From the NCBI RefSeq assembly GCF_024763615.1, contig NC_077224.1, positions 61,638,712 to 61,702,711 on the forward strand: a stretch of DNA of 64,000 nt, read 5' to 3'. Below the pieces are notes generated by a model that was given only the letters and a program-made list of their open reading frames with translations, was not told the origin of the DNA and did not search any database. The DNA comes from Phlebotomus papatasi. Its lineage: Eukaryota > Arthropoda > Insecta > Diptera > Psychodidae. Position 1 is the first letter of the stretch, and each line of letters starts with the position of its first letter. The position numbers were made by a program, and so were the translations under genes. Positions 36,021-48,607 of this stretch are shown here, in pieces.

Positions 36021-37022
36021 TATAACGATGTTTAAGGCTGCCGGAGCTGACACAACTACATTTCTTCAAATTCACTGAATTTCGCAGAGATCACATGTTC
36101 TATTTCCAACCTCCCCAAACCTTACCGATCAACCACCTCCCTCTTCTCCAAATAACAACCACCTTTTTCCCTTAGTAATATTCTTACAAAGATCATTTAT
36201 TTCTTATAGTTTCCTTTACACTCCCGAGCCCCACTTCCCAAGATCTTCATTTCACTGTACTATTAGAAAATATAGTTATTTGTGGGCCCATGTGAAGATA
36301 AAATTTAATTTACAAAGAAATATATAAATCTACATGCAAGGTACTTAAGGTTTTTCAGTGTGATGTGTAGAGGTGCTCAGAGGCCTGGAGTAATGACATG
36401 ACTCGATGCTTTCCGGTACTCATCTCTTTTGTAGGTTAAGTTTGTAGTCCAGTCTGATGCGATTTCCTACTAGCCGGCCAGTGTCTTTCGGGAAATTCTA
36501 CCTTCCAGGTGTTCCAACGATGGCACTGCGTTGTTTCATGAATTCACTATCGATCTTCTCTGAGCCCTGTGGTAACCGGAGAATTTGCAGAGTATGGCTG
36601 GATAATTCAGGGGCGCACGTGATCCGTAAAGACGATGTTTCCATAAGCACTATTCCCTCCGTAGGAATAATGAATCCGATTCCGCATAGCTCCTTCTTCC
36701 TTGCACACGCAGATCAGGGGGGCACTCACTCATTCTCCTCGGGGAATGGGGAATCTACTCTAATTTTTGAGGAGAATCACTTTATTAAAACTTAGTAAAA
36801 GTTTTGGGAGCTGAGCTCCCTCCAGCTTCACAACTCATTCCTCACTGCCCTCTCGACAGCGGGAGGGGACGATATATCACCACCGGTACCACAAGATAGG
36901 CACTCACACAGAGACAGACACAAAACATAGAATCCCGAAGATCGCCAAATAATTGAGCGGCTAGTGTTACGCCGCATTGGAAATATTTTTAAATTTTTAA
37001 AAATGGAAAAACGACCGTAATA
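36021..37022 (-). repeat. 3' LTR of the minus-strand element
   Basis: On the plus strand it begins TATAACGATG and ends GACCGTAATA, with short imperfect inverted ends. The one-base ambiguity at its edge (36021 or 36022) comes from a shared T. A 112-codon open frame on the plus strand (36457-36795) lies antisense to the element. It recurs only because the LTR is duplicated, so I do not count it as a gene. Confidence 0.9.
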
Positions 37023-37035
37023 TCTCCTCTTTCTT
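37023..37035 (-). promoter_or_regulatory. Polypurine tract of the LTR element
   Basis: Read on the minus strand it is AAGAAAGAGGAGA, directly before the LTR. This is the usual place and composition for the plus-strand DNA primer in LTR retrotransposons. Confidence 0.8.
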
Positions 37036-37531
37036 AATGAAAAAAAAGAAAACGAGAAAAGAAAAAAAAATGTTTTAAGGTGCCCGGTGAAAGAAATCTA
37101 GGAGAAGAAAAATAAAGAAATTAAATACGATAAGTTGGCCTAGCTCATAACCGTGAAAACTGAAAATCTTGTGGAATAAAAATTACTGAATAGAAAAATA
37201 ATCCGCCGAAGGATGTTGAATAAAGCGCACATGACCTCATAAGAAGGAATACCAGAGATGTATATATATGAGAAGAGAGCTTACGAGCCTTCCGTATCCG
37301 AAAATTAGGTAAAAAGAAAGGATTAGGGTTAGGGGCACTATTCTCTTCACATCTCCCAACAACGATCTCCTTCCTCCCCCCACCCGACGGAACTAATCCA
37401 AACCTCCCAAGGAGAATTTCAGAGGGGTTAAGAAGGGATGTATAGGAATCGGGATTATTCATGAAACTCTGAGTTTCATGTAAGAATCATCGGATGCTCA
37501 AACTATAACAATATTTTTATTTTATTTATTT

Positions 37532-37563
<32 letters not shown>

Positions 37564-40500
37564 GAGAGAATTAACTTTTAAAAATATATAGAAATTCAGC
37601 ACCTTATTCAGGTACCTCCGAAAATACCCATATTTAACATTCCCGTGCCCGGAAAAAATCGGGGAATGAAAATAGGTAATACAATGTTAAAAGAAAAGAA
37701 AGATCTCTGCTGTGGTCAGATCACAAATTAGGAAATCAATGAACCTCCAAATTTCCCCAAATGAGTCCGTGAATTTCTTCTGAGACTCCACAAGCCTCCA
37801 AGCAAAGGATACATATCAGGTACCAAGAGAGGCCAATCAGAGACGCAACAAGGGCTGAGAAGGCGATCGGTTAACTTAAGCACTGTCCTTATTTTTTTTT
37901 CTTTTTTTTTTAATTCATTTTAATTTTCTTTTTTAATTATTTTTTTTTTTTTTAATCTTATCTGGGGAAAGCTCTATTAAGAATCTTCCATTAAGGAAAG
38001 ATTATAGTGAAATATCATAATCAGTAAGAGCTTTATGAGGATCTAAATCCATTGCCTCGGACTGGTTGAGCATTGCGTTCCCTTAATTTTTCGAAGGTCG
38101 GTCAGGCACCCTTTTTCCCTACTGGACCAACGGGAAATTTCCTAAGAGGCCAAAGTCATCCGTATTAATATGGGATTCAAGCCTACTCGGCTATCCCTCC
38201 ATAAGGCGTCCTCCGACACTTGAAGGGTTAGGATTACAAATCAGATATATCTCAGAATAAAATTCAGCTGTGAATAAACTGTTTTTCTTTTTTTTTTCTA
38301 TTTATTTTTTTTTATTTTTCTGTTTTTTTCGTTTTTGTTTTGAGGAGCAGTGAAAAGTAAACCGAAATACCTAGTTATGATATATAGTTTTGGGAGCTAC
38401 ATTGGTCCCTCCGAGCACAGACACTGCACCGATCCGCCCGAAAACCATATGAAATACTCAGCGTCAGCTCAGCGTCCGCCACTAGGAACATCTGGAAAGC
38501 TCTCCTACCGTCCATGTAATCTTCCGAATTAAAAAGAAAAATCCGACCGGCCTGTTCACCATATAACCGCCATGATTAACAGCAAAGAACTTAAAAATTT
38601 GAAAATCAAAACCAAAAACAATCAAAACCGGAAACCAAATTACTCTCACGGCATGAAATACTGATTAAAAGAAGTAGTATACTAAATTAGAATCTTGTAA
38701 GAACCAAATTTGAGACTAATACCGAATGATTGCTAATAGAGAGAATAAACCGGTTAAATAGGGACAAGGAAAGGAAAGGAAAGGGATCCGAGTAAAAGAG
38801 CAGGAGACATTCTCCCGAGAGTGGACAGTGCCGACTCCCATCCGAATACCGAATTAAATTCAGAAATAAATCAAAAGAATGAGCCTGAGCCACGATACAC
38901 TCTTTCAGAGCACGTCCCTTACGGAATTAATTCAGTCTCTGAAGAATATACGGGTCCCAAGACTAATTCCACCGAAACCGATTTAAATTTCCGAGATTCA
39001 TCCGATCCGAGGCACTCCTAAGAGGTTGAGCTCAAACCTACAAAGGGTGAAAACCGAAATTTTGATATCCGAAGATATCACCGAAGGGGTCTTCGAAAGG
39101 CCAGAGCCCGCGCTTCCAGATGAAGCAGTCCGAAGAATTTTTATTATCCGGTAAGGTACATGGCACCTTGAAAGGCATAAGCCTGTGTTTCCGAAAGAAA
39201 CCGTCCAAGGTAAAATATAAAAATATAAAAACCGGAAGAACTCGAAACTCACTGAGAATTATGATATTTCCCCCCCAATATAGACCGAAAAAAATTGAAA
39301 AGGAAATCATTAACTGGTTTTACATCCTTCAAATGATAAGGACCCGTGCCATCCGGGAAACATCCAGGTTCAGGTAGGACGCAACCGATATAAAAGTATT
39401 TAACCGAATATGTCCGATTCCGACCCGAATTCGAAAAAATGCAATCCAGAAATTCTCCCAATAAATCCACCCCCCACCCACCGTTGAGAAAGGGGAAGAC
39501 CATCCGAGAACGCCAAAGACCAGTGAACCTCCGGGAAAAATTTGAGAAAAAAAAGTTATTATATAGTAAACAAAAATGCCCGAGACTCCGACTAATCAAG
39601 AAGAAATCAGAAAGCAGTACGGATCAGGGCGCCAGACGAATCTCCATGCTCCTCAAGGAAAAACTTATACCCCAATTTCCCATCCATCAACCAATCCCCC
39701 CAACACCAGCCCCAAAAAACTCCACCCGATCAAGGTTTTGCATCTCCGAGTTATTGCTCCTTCCCGGATGGATCAATTGCCCCGCTTAATTTAACCAATA
39801 AAGCAGAGTACTGGCATTAATTTCCCGGGACTAGAAGTCGTCTAAGGCTTGGCGAAGGATTTTATTCCATAAAAATGTTTAGGTTCATAAGAGAAATCAT
39901 CAAATTTATAAGATCCGCTGCTTACTTCTTTCCAAGGAATAAAGTTATCAAAAAAAGGAGAGAAAAATCGAAATTAACTACAAAAAATATTATCCGAAAA
40001 GATCAAATTAAATAGCTTTTTAAATTTTAAAAGTATTACGCGAGTTTTAGAATAGATATTTCTTCAGAATAGTAGATCAATAAAGCAAATCCGAATTTAA
40101 CACGTGCCGAAATATCAGATTTATCAGGGCTATTGGGACTCAAAGTCCATATAAATCTCCGGGACAACTACACAGTACAGCTACATGTGATGAAAAGAAT
40201 CTTTATATTAGACAAAGTCTAATTGTTTTTCGAATACAAAAACCATTTAATACCGAAGAGAAATTTAAAATACAATATTTCGGATAATCCCTGATACAGA
40301 AGATCCGATAATCCCAATTTTAATCCGATCTAACTAACTGTATCTCTTTGTGCACTGCCACAAGCTGTGGAAAAAGTACCTCGAGTAAAAGCTAGAAAAA
40401 TGTGAATTTTTCTTACTCAAAAATGTGAAAGATTGAATAATTTTATCAAACCATCCGAAATTCAAATCATCTTAACCGATAAAGACTCTTTTCCTCACCG

Positions 40501-40807
40501 GACAATTCTTCACAAGGACAATACAAATTTACAATACAATACAATTTCAGATACACCCTCAAGAGCTCAAATAATTAGGATTTTTTTCTTTTAACAGCCC
40601 CTTGTGCCCGGGTAGCGAAGAATAATTTTACTGTCAACATTTTTGCACAAAGTGCTTTCCCAATTCACCCTCAATCCAAGATTTGGTGAAGATCTAGCTC
40701 AAAGAATCCCGAAATCTACTGAAAATTACTGTAAATGGGCCGTACAAATTACACAGAACGAAAACTCAGTCAAACACATGAGACTCAACACAAGTCTAGG
40801 GTAATGA
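37036..40807 (-). other. Non-coding interior of the LTR element
   Basis: The longest open frames on either strand are about 116 codons and carry no retroviral-type motif; none lies near the primer site where gag should start. The sequence has several T-rich runs on the plus strand (37511-37561, 37890-37955, 38283-38341) and frequent TCCGA motifs. There is a short GGAAA tandem near 38768. It is a replacement interior rather than a decayed gag-pol as far as I can tell. Confidence 0.65.
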
Positions 40808-40825
40808 GCCGATTGTTGGGCGCCA
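40808..40825 (-). promoter_or_regulatory. Primer-binding site matching tRNA-Lys
   Basis: Minus-strand text TGGCGCCCAACAATCGGC starts two bases inside the 5' LTR. Its first 11 bases complement the 3' end of insect tRNA-Lys(CTT), which ends GTTGGGCG plus CCA in Drosophila. The match breaks after base 11. Confidence 0.8.
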
Positions 40826-40827
40826 AA

Positions 40828-41829
40828 TATAACGATGTTTAAGGCTGCCGGAGCTGACACAACTACATTTCTTCAAATTCACTGAATTTCGCAGAGATCA
40901 CATGTTCTATTTCCAACCTCCCCAAACCTTACCGATCAACCACCTCCCTCTTCTCCAAATAACAACCACCTTTTTCCCTTAGTAATATTCTTACAAAGAT
41001 CATTTATTTCTTATAGTTTCCTTTACACTCCCGAGCCCCACTTCCCAAGATCTTCATTTCACTGTACTATTAGAAAATATAGTTATTTGTGGGCCCATGT
41101 GAAGATAAAATTTAATTTACAAAGAAATATATAAATCTACATGCAAGGTACTTAAGGTTTTTCAGTGTGATGTGTAGAGGTGCTCAGAGGCCTGGAGTAA
41201 TGACATGACTCGATGCTTTCCGGTACTCATCTCTTTTGTAGGTTAAGTTTGTAGTCCAGTCTGATGCGATTTCCTACTAGCCGGCCAGTGTCTTTCGGGA
41301 AATTCTACCTTCCAGGTGTTCCAACGATGGCACTGCGTTGTTTCATGAATTCACTATCGATCTTCTCTGAGCCCTGTGGTAACCGGAGAATTTGCAGAGT
41401 ATGGCTGGATAATTCAGGGGCGCACGTGATCCGTAAAGACGATGTTTCCATAAGCACTATTCCCTCCGTAGGAATAATGAATCCGATTCCGCATAGCTCC
41501 TTCTTCCTTGCACACGCAGATCAGGGGGGCACTCACTCATTCTCCTCGGGGAATGGGGAATCTACTCTAATTTTTGAGGAGAATCACTTTATTAAAACTT
41601 AGTAAAAGTTTTGGGAGCTGAGCTCCCTCCAGCTTCACAACTCATTCCTCACTGCCCTCTCGACAGCGGGAGGGGACGATATATCACCACCGGTACCACA
41701 AGATAGGCACTCACACAGAGACAGACACAAAACATAGAATCCCGAAGATCGCCAAATAATTGAGCGGCTAGTGTTACGCCGCATTGGAAATATTTTTAAA
41801 TTTTTAAAAATGGAAAAACGACCGTAATA
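40828..41829 (-). repeat. 5' LTR of the minus-strand element
   Basis: It appears identical to 36021-37022. The element's promoter should lie here, reading toward lower coordinates; I cannot place a start site with confidence. Confidence 0.9.
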
Positions 41830-41957
41830 CTTTTAATCAACAAATAGATCAAATTTTGAATATAAAATGATTCAAACACACAAATTACACATTTGGACTC
41901 TCGCCAGCGACAATTAATGTGAATCATATTAAAATTTTAATGTGCAAGTGTGATAAC

Positions 41958-42553
41958 ACAGTAAGACTCCTTTCTCTTTTTAAATACTCAAGCCAGAAAG
42001 GAAAGTCAAGCGCTTGAGAAATTTAAAGGAGAAAGAAGCTAAAACCAGTAACTGTGTTTTACTATCCATAAAATTGCAATAAGGGTGAAATTAGCATTAC
42101 CGGTATGTCATTTTAATCTTGATTTTAATAATTTCGGTATTTCTCAATAAATGAATATGCAGTTTACCACCAGCGTAGAGCAGAAGACTACGCTCTATGT
42201 AATAAACAATGACTTTCGATCTTCAGTCATTAATCCAGATACATTTTATTTCTTCTGTGAATCATATCTTCCCATTTTCCTTCCAAAACATGTTTACTAG
42301 TATAGTTCGAAAAAGATTCTAAATGGTTTCTTTTTATTCCAGTTTAAACTCAATATTTTGTCTATAAAATATGTCTTAATTTCAAATTTTTCAAATTCAA
42401 ATTCAAGTTATAAATGGGTTGATTAGGTCAAGATCGGTTTTAAGATTTTTGCTTCTCAAATGTTATTATTATTTATTTATTTTAATGTACCGGGCTTGTA
42501 TTGCTATTTTGTAGATTGTTTATTTTACGATTTTTTTTTAAAATTTGAATTAA
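41958..42553. other. AT-rich non-coding stretch
   Basis: Nothing recognised. Confidence 0.4.
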
Positions 42554-42821
42554 TACACTGAGAGAAATCCGAAAAAGTTAAAATAACATTCCGGAAATGT
42601 TAATTTTACCCTGCAGTATTGATCCGAAATCGGTGTAAATAATACCCTTTTTAGGTGTATTAGGGGTTAAAGTTATCCTTTTTTCATGTTAATTTTACCT
42701 ATTTTACCCTTAAAAAGGTGTAAAATTAACATTAAAAAATGTTGATATATTTTTACACCTAAAAAGTGTTAATGTTATGAGGAAAAAATGTTAATCGCAC
42801 CCTCTTTTTTTTCTCAGTGTA
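42554..42821 (-). mobile_element. MITE family A, copy 2
   Basis: This 268-bp copy with TA at both ends runs opposite to copies 1 and 3. Its ends are TACACTGAGAGAAATCCG and TTTTTTCTCAGTGTA. The interior CCCTGCAGTATTGATCCGAA and CCGATTTCGG-type blocks correspond to those of the other copies. Confidence 0.85.
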
Positions 42822-44380
42822 TGTGTGTGAGAATGTATGCCTTCAGACGCTTCATTCATTTACACTGAGTAGGACTTGAACTCAGAACTGTGACAGTCGA
42901 TTCAGGGGTTACACCGCCCAAAAACTGATCCTCCATTTCTCAAATATTTTCTTACAATTTTCAAATAATCTTGTTATAAACCTAGGCTGAATGATAAGAG
43001 TTATCGATTTCCGGTCTTCACTAGTCTTCGGTCTTCGGTTTAGTACAGCCAATACTAAATACGTTCGTAAAATACTCTAATTTTGTGAGATTAAATATAC
43101 CAGAAAGCTAAGACGGTTTCTCAAAACCTGTTTTAATAACTTTATGTTATATTCAGTGGTTTTAACCAACATTTTCGATCCATACTGCCTATATTGACGA
43201 CAAAAAAAGAAAATAAGTTAAAAAGAAGACCTTTGATTCTCCACACAATTTTCCCGTATATTCGTATTAAAATTTGATTACACAAGATTTTGCCAGAGCT
43301 TTAGTTTCACTTCCTGAAAGGAGCGTTTTGGGGGGTTGGGAGGTGTTGGTTGAGTGGAAACTTTTCAGGAAACATCAAAGTTGACGTCAAATGGAAATGG
43401 CAAATACAACACCACGCACTCTCTCACATACAAAACCAAAGTCAAAATTGGAGGGTAAAGAGAATGGATCAGATTTCCCTTCTACTTTCTATCCCCCGGA
43501 CTTGTCTGGAGCACTATATATCGGGTGCTTATGTTGGTTTTGGCACTTTTCTCACTCTCCATGGATGTCCCCACTTTTCGCCAAAAGTGAGAGGAGGGCA
43601 ATGGCAAAAGAGGAAAATGCAATTACCGAGCAGGGGCAGCCGTAACAACATTTTCATGAGCTTTTAAAAAGTTACCAAATAATTTAGTTATTCATTTCAT
43701 CAAATAATTACCAGCATTTTCAGTTAGTAGAAAATTCACACACATTCAGAGGCTATTTGAATTTAATACATAGTCAACGAGAAAAAACTCTCATTTCGCA
43801 TTTTTTCTAATTTTATTCTGCACTTATCGTAAGTTGATTGAAATACTAGGTCATCAGTTTCCATTCGGAAATGACATAATTAGGAAAAAATATGAACTTT
43901 TAAAAACACCAATATTTTTATTTTTGTGTCATCCTGTGGTACTGCAGAGTAGAGGAAACTTTCAATTAAACAGCATTTTATATTCAAATAGGATCCATAG
44001 CTTGTTAAATTTATTAGCAGATATTTTGTTTCATAAAAGTCAATTTTAATTAAAAAAATCTGAAAATCCCTTATTTTTTTTCATCCTTTTTACAGTCTCT
44101 ATCCTTTTAATATATGGAACTGTGAATTGTCTGCCACAATTTCATTTTAATCTCCAACCTTTTTTGATGCCTGAATATTTAATAAGTAATGCGAGAGTAA
44201 TTGAAATTTTTAGTTTTTTTTTCAATCCACGGTGCATTTTTTTGTATATTTAATATGTGCATATGAGTAAAAAATTAATTCGCACCTTGATTGAAAACAT
44301 GACACTGATTGATCCATTTATTGGATTTTTTTCACATATCAGCATTATTTTCTTATTATTAAAATGTTTGCAATTGTATG
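42822..44380. other. Non-coding stretch
   Basis: 43290-43640 is a balanced, single-copy block with overlapping short open frames but no recognised family. The remainder is AT-rich and nothing is seen in it. Confidence 0.35.
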
Positions 44381-44478
44381 GTGTTGTGGGGTACTTTTGA
44401 ATAGAGACATCTTTGAAATTGGGCGTTTTTTTCTATTTTTAATGGAACTAGTTCTGATCATGATATAATTTAGATCAA
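44381..44478 (+). mobile_element. MITE family B, copy 4 (left half only)
   Basis: GTTGTGGGGTACTTTTGAAT followed by CATCTTTGAAATTGGGCG and gatataattt matches the left arm and middle of family B. The right arm is missing. Confidence 0.6.
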
Positions 44479-45119
44479 AGGTGTTCAAAAACCGTTTGAA
44501 ACCGAACAAACGTCAAATGAAACTTGAACGTCAATGGTCAAAACGCAACCTGAAGAAACTTATTTTGACGTTTATTCTAACTTGCTATTTGAACCTAAAT
44601 TGTGAATTATCAAAAAACCGATTTTGTCTACTTATTTATCATCACTTTATACGCATGTATTTACCGCTGACAACTTTAGAAATGTTCAAATCCACCATTG
44701 GCCTCTGAAATTACATAAACTCAAAATATAACCGGTTTACTTTAAGTTGGTTGCATGTTTTTGATCATTTTGAGTAACTTTTTAAATGAGGCAACAAACT
44801 TTTGGCGCATGGAAAATGAACAACTTTTGGAAACAATTACTTTTTATATGAAATAAAATGAAAGATTTTTTTCAAAATACATAAATATGATCTACGGATT
44901 ACAGGCAACTAATTTTCAAAAAAGAAATTAAAAGATATTTTTTTTCTATGATTTTTTGCATCTGGTTTCTCGAACATAAATGAGGCAACAAGATTTTGAC
45001 ACTCACTGTAATTCAAGGTGGATGTATCAATTTAAAATTTAAACCATATTTCACCATTGTCGTTTTTTCTTTTTGGGAAGGCTACTTTGAGCTATAGGGC
45101 TGCATTTATATACGATTTT
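44479..45119. other. AT-rich non-coding stretch
   Basis: Nothing recognised. Confidence 0.4.
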
Positions 45120-46330
45120 TCTCATATTTGGAAGGAAACTAGGTTGGATCTAAATTATAACAAAATGAACCGGTAATTAATCGGTTAAGTAACGGTAATA
45201 GGATAATTTTTTTTCACTTTAACTTAATTTTGTTTTCGAGCTGGAGGTCAAACGGTGAGAGATATCAACTTCCTATCTTCGGTGATCCTCCCCTAATCCG
45301 GACATTATCTCAGACGCTCTTTTTCCTATTTTCCCTCACCCTCCTTCACTCCCCCGCCCCCAAATACTATTTTCGGTTTTTCTCAAAATTCAACCAACAT
45401 TTAAATTGTTTAAGGTCAAATGTCAACAACTTTGGGGAGCTTCAACCTATTTGGTTGAATATGGACTTTTTGTTGAATCTTCTTGGAATTTCCAATCAAA
45501 TTGCATCGGTCGCAATCGGTAATCAATCGGTTAGGTTACCCGAAAATAACCAATTTATTTTTTAAATATTTTTTATCTGTCCGTAACTTTTTACCTATCT
45601 ACGGCCGAAACGGTAAGAGATGCGAACGTTCGATATTCATAGAACCCTCCATAAATCGACCCTAGAAACATCGTTATGATTTTTGTTTTTCCCCTACCCT
45701 CATCTATCGCCTCCAAAACCGTGTTTTTCCTCGAAAACGAATCCTACGATTTCTTTTATTTTTGAATATGTTTTGGAAGTCGTCCAGGCGAACATTTCGT
45801 TCAAACATATCTGTGACCTAAAACGAATCACCATTTTGAATTTTCGAAAGTTAAAGCTTAACTGGGCTTGAAATCAGTTGAATCGGTTAAATATCCGAGA
45901 ATGACTTATCTTTCTCATGCTTACATTTTTTGTTTATCCGTATGTTTGTAACTCGTGCCAGAACATTCTAAATGATTATTTCTTTACCACTAACTTTTTG
46001 ATTTTGAAATGCTTTTGTGCGATTTTAATTATTGAAGGTCAAACGTCAAGTACTTTGGAAGGCTCATTTTTCAACCGATTTGGTTAAATTTGGATTTTTT
46101 GGAAAAGTATTGAAATTTTGAAGCCGGCTGCATCGGTCATAATCGGTAATGAACCGGTTAAGTACCGATTTTTTTTGATTTTCAAATGCTTTTGTGATTT
46201 ATGAATCATTTTGATCTCTAGTAGATCAGTAAGCAACAAAAGATCGTGCAAAAAACTAATTCATGGAGAGCTCTTTCTCGTGAGTTCGAGCATTCCGCAA
46301 AGCTGGGATGCTTTAGCATCTTTTTATAGG
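45120..46330 (+). repeat. Local array of dispersed repeat K
   Basis: Three to four diverged units stand head to tail. The marker block CGGTAATNAATCGGTTA or its variants occurs near 45173, 45516, 45878 and 46143, so spacing varies from about 260 to 360 bp. A second marker (GGTCAAACGGTGAGAGATAT and variants) occurs near 45246 and 45604. Units have drifted enough that indels dominate, so the array is old. Confidence 0.6.
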
Positions 46331-48002
46331 TAATTTCTTTACAATTCTACACAATTCAGGTATTCAATAATACTACCAGCGAACTCCCCTAGGGAACAAT
46401 CTGCAGAAACATTGAAAAAATGTGAAACTTATCATAACTGAAACAGATTCGAAAGTTCTCAATCAATGGAAAATATTGAAGTTTTAATGAGGTCGGAAAC
46501 ATCGACTAGGGATATAGCATTATATGCAGGAAGTATTGATGTCCTTGTTGCGATTGCTGCTCATCCGCGTGAGACTTTTAATTCTCAACAAATACGCATT
46601 GTACTTGAAGGCGTTAATCCAACAGACAGTAGTGAAGATGGAGAACGTTAATAAATGATTCACATGGCAAAGTGATATGTTTACCTTGCAACAACTTTAG
46701 GAAACAATACAATTAAGTTCTCAATCTCGTGCCATTTTGTTGAAACATTCAAAATCAAATAACTCACAAGCACTGCGCGAATCAGGAGGAAATTACTCTA
46801 ATTTGAGATACACAGCTTGATGTCTATATTTGTCCATGGTTGAAATATTTTACGTAGGTGAAACCCACCGTTTGCCAGAATAGCGCAGTATTTATGACAT
46901 TGTGCAGAAAATTGAGTGAGAAATGCGTAAAATTCTACATAGAGTTTCCCAAGCAATTCAATAAATTTGTATACCAAGCAAGGAAATTTCCTCCGTCAGC
47001 ATTGTATGCTTCCCTTGTGCTTTTCATAAACAAATGGTATTCAGAAGCACCATGTAAGACATCGAGGGCTTGAATTATGTCTTCATGAAGATGTTGCAAT
47101 TACAGTGATGATGTATTTTCCTTTCGGTAACTCTCTTAAATGTAACGCAATTTAGATACACACAACACATAGTTGATATTTTCGCAACACAGCGTTGAAG
47201 GGTAATTTCGTCAAAGGCATCTGACTGCAGCATTCCTCAGACTCTTCCTGTATTATATACCTTTGACAATGACACACCCCGGGGTTAGTTCTGAATTAAA
47301 ATTTTCCACATTTTTAGCATACAACAATTCAGCTTTTATACCTTAAGCAAATTTCAAGGCAATTGACTATAACCTAAAGAAATTTACTGGATCAAGCGTT
47401 AACGTAATACTAAAGTTAGAAAATTAAAACAAGTGACATATTTAAAATAGAAGTACAGGGGAAGCAAAAATACTTAAAAATCACAATAGAAAGGGAAAAA
47501 ATGTCTTTCAATTTCAGTTTTATTAACGATATTTTCAAATGGCAGAGAAACAAGCTGGACATTATTAGTTTTATAAACGTTTCGCGAATGAGTTAAAACA
47601 AGAACCAAATATTTCACCTGTTTAAAAATGCCCTACTCTCATCTACTAAATTTTGATAATATTGTACAAGATAGATTTTGGGGCTTCAAGGGTTTAAAAG
47701 AGCTCTAGTTAATTCTAACGCATACCCTACTTCTACCTCGACGCGATGAGCCCTGGATTCTATTCGAAATTTTTCGGTTAGAGATTAGAAATGACCCCGC
47801 CTTGGTGATCCATACTCTATTTCTCAGACTTTAGTTGACGAAGATTTGTGGCAATGTTTAGGTCGTCACAAAAGGATGGTACGCCGAAGAGCGAGCACTT
47901 TATTTACCTACGGACAGCCCGAAAGTCATTCAAATATGGTTACTAAACTGGCATCAGGTGTCAAACGGCCGTAAAACTTAAATCCAAAAATTTATATCCT
48001 TA
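46331..48002. other. Non-coding stretch
   Basis: A 61-codon open frame at 46466-46651 has no recognised family and I do not treat it as a gene. 46640-47240 looks single-copy. Nothing else seen. Confidence 0.35.
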
Positions 48003-48130
48003 TGCCCTAGACACACTTGCGACTTAAGCTGAGAGACGACTTAGTGGAAAATGATGGAAATGCACTTTAACTATTATTTCTAATACAATTACGCTAAGCC
48101 GTCTCTCGACTAATCCTCAGGTCTATCAAG
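48003..48130. mobile_element. Short inverted-repeat element N, copy 1
   Basis: It runs from TGCCCTAGACACACTTGCGA to a decayed inverse GGTCTATCAAGAC. Inner arms are CTTAAGCTGAGAGACGACTTAG-like and CTAAGCCGTCTCTCGAC. It resembles the arms that surround the LINE fragment at 59.3-60.6 kb. It is non-coding. Confidence 0.55.
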
Positions 48131-48607
48131 ACCCTTACATATTATGTCTGGCACGATATACAAGGAGTATCAACCTCAACTAGTGGAAAATTGGTAAGGT
48201 TTGTTCGCGTATGTATGTGTATTGTACAAGATGGATTTTCAATATTTAAAAAGACCGATATGAATTACTACAAAGTAATGGGACATTAATTTGCTTAAAA
48301 CTAAAAATTATATTAGTTTTATATCCTAATTTGTAAGTTTGTCTCTGTAAAATAAGTCTGTTTGTCACTTGGTTCGTCCAAATAATTACCAATGCAATAA
48401 TGACAATAATTAAATAAATGGAATGAATTACATTTTACGTAACAGTATTATTTTTCTTTCTGAATCAATTCTGTAAATATTTTTATGCCAATACATGTTC
48501 AAGAATTATAATAGAAGAAAGTCTTATAGTCTCTTCGAATATAGTAATGGCGGATCCGAAATAATTCTACAACTTCTACTCATCAAAAAACAATAGACTA
48601 TGCCTTA
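48131..48607. other. AT-rich non-coding stretch
   Basis: Nothing recognised. Confidence 0.4.

Larger units (their letters stand above)
36017..41833 (-). mobile_element. LTR retrotransposon, non-autonomous (LARD-like)
   Basis: Two long direct repeats (36021-37022 and 40828-41829, 1002 bp each) show no difference by eye and keep a constant offset of 4807 bp. CTTT flanks both sides (36017-36020, 41830-41833) as a target duplication. The primer site next to the right-hand repeat and the purine tract next to the left-hand one put transcription on the minus strand. The 3.8-kb interior has no gag, protease, reverse transcriptase, RNase H or integrase motif on either strand. It is therefore moved by proteins from another element. 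A tRNA-Lys primer is common in Ty3/Gypsy elements, so a Gypsy-type partner is the best guess. Identical LTRs imply recent insertion. Confidence 0.9.
35747..41957. mobile_element. MITE family U, split by an LTR retrotransposon
   Basis: The left part is 35747-36020 and the right part about 41834-41957. The terminal arms are imperfect inverted repeats of about 100 bp, beginning GTTATCACACTTGCACATTA on the left and ending with its inverse on the right. Without the LTR element, U is about 400 bp. One more arm is at 26110. The target duplication of U itself is unclear. Confidence 0.75.

Noticed and set aside
36457..36795. A 112-codon open frame repeated exactly at 41264-41602
   Set aside because: It lies within the LTR, antisense to the element, and is duplicated only because the LTR is. 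It has no protein motif.
39249..39789. Open frames of 116 codons on both strands within the LTR element, possible gag
   Set aside because: They lie on opposite strands, far from the primer site, and show no CCHC, protease or capsid-like motif.
46466..46651. 61-codon frame with apparently normal codon use
   Set aside because: Too short, no known family, and no splice or promoter context.
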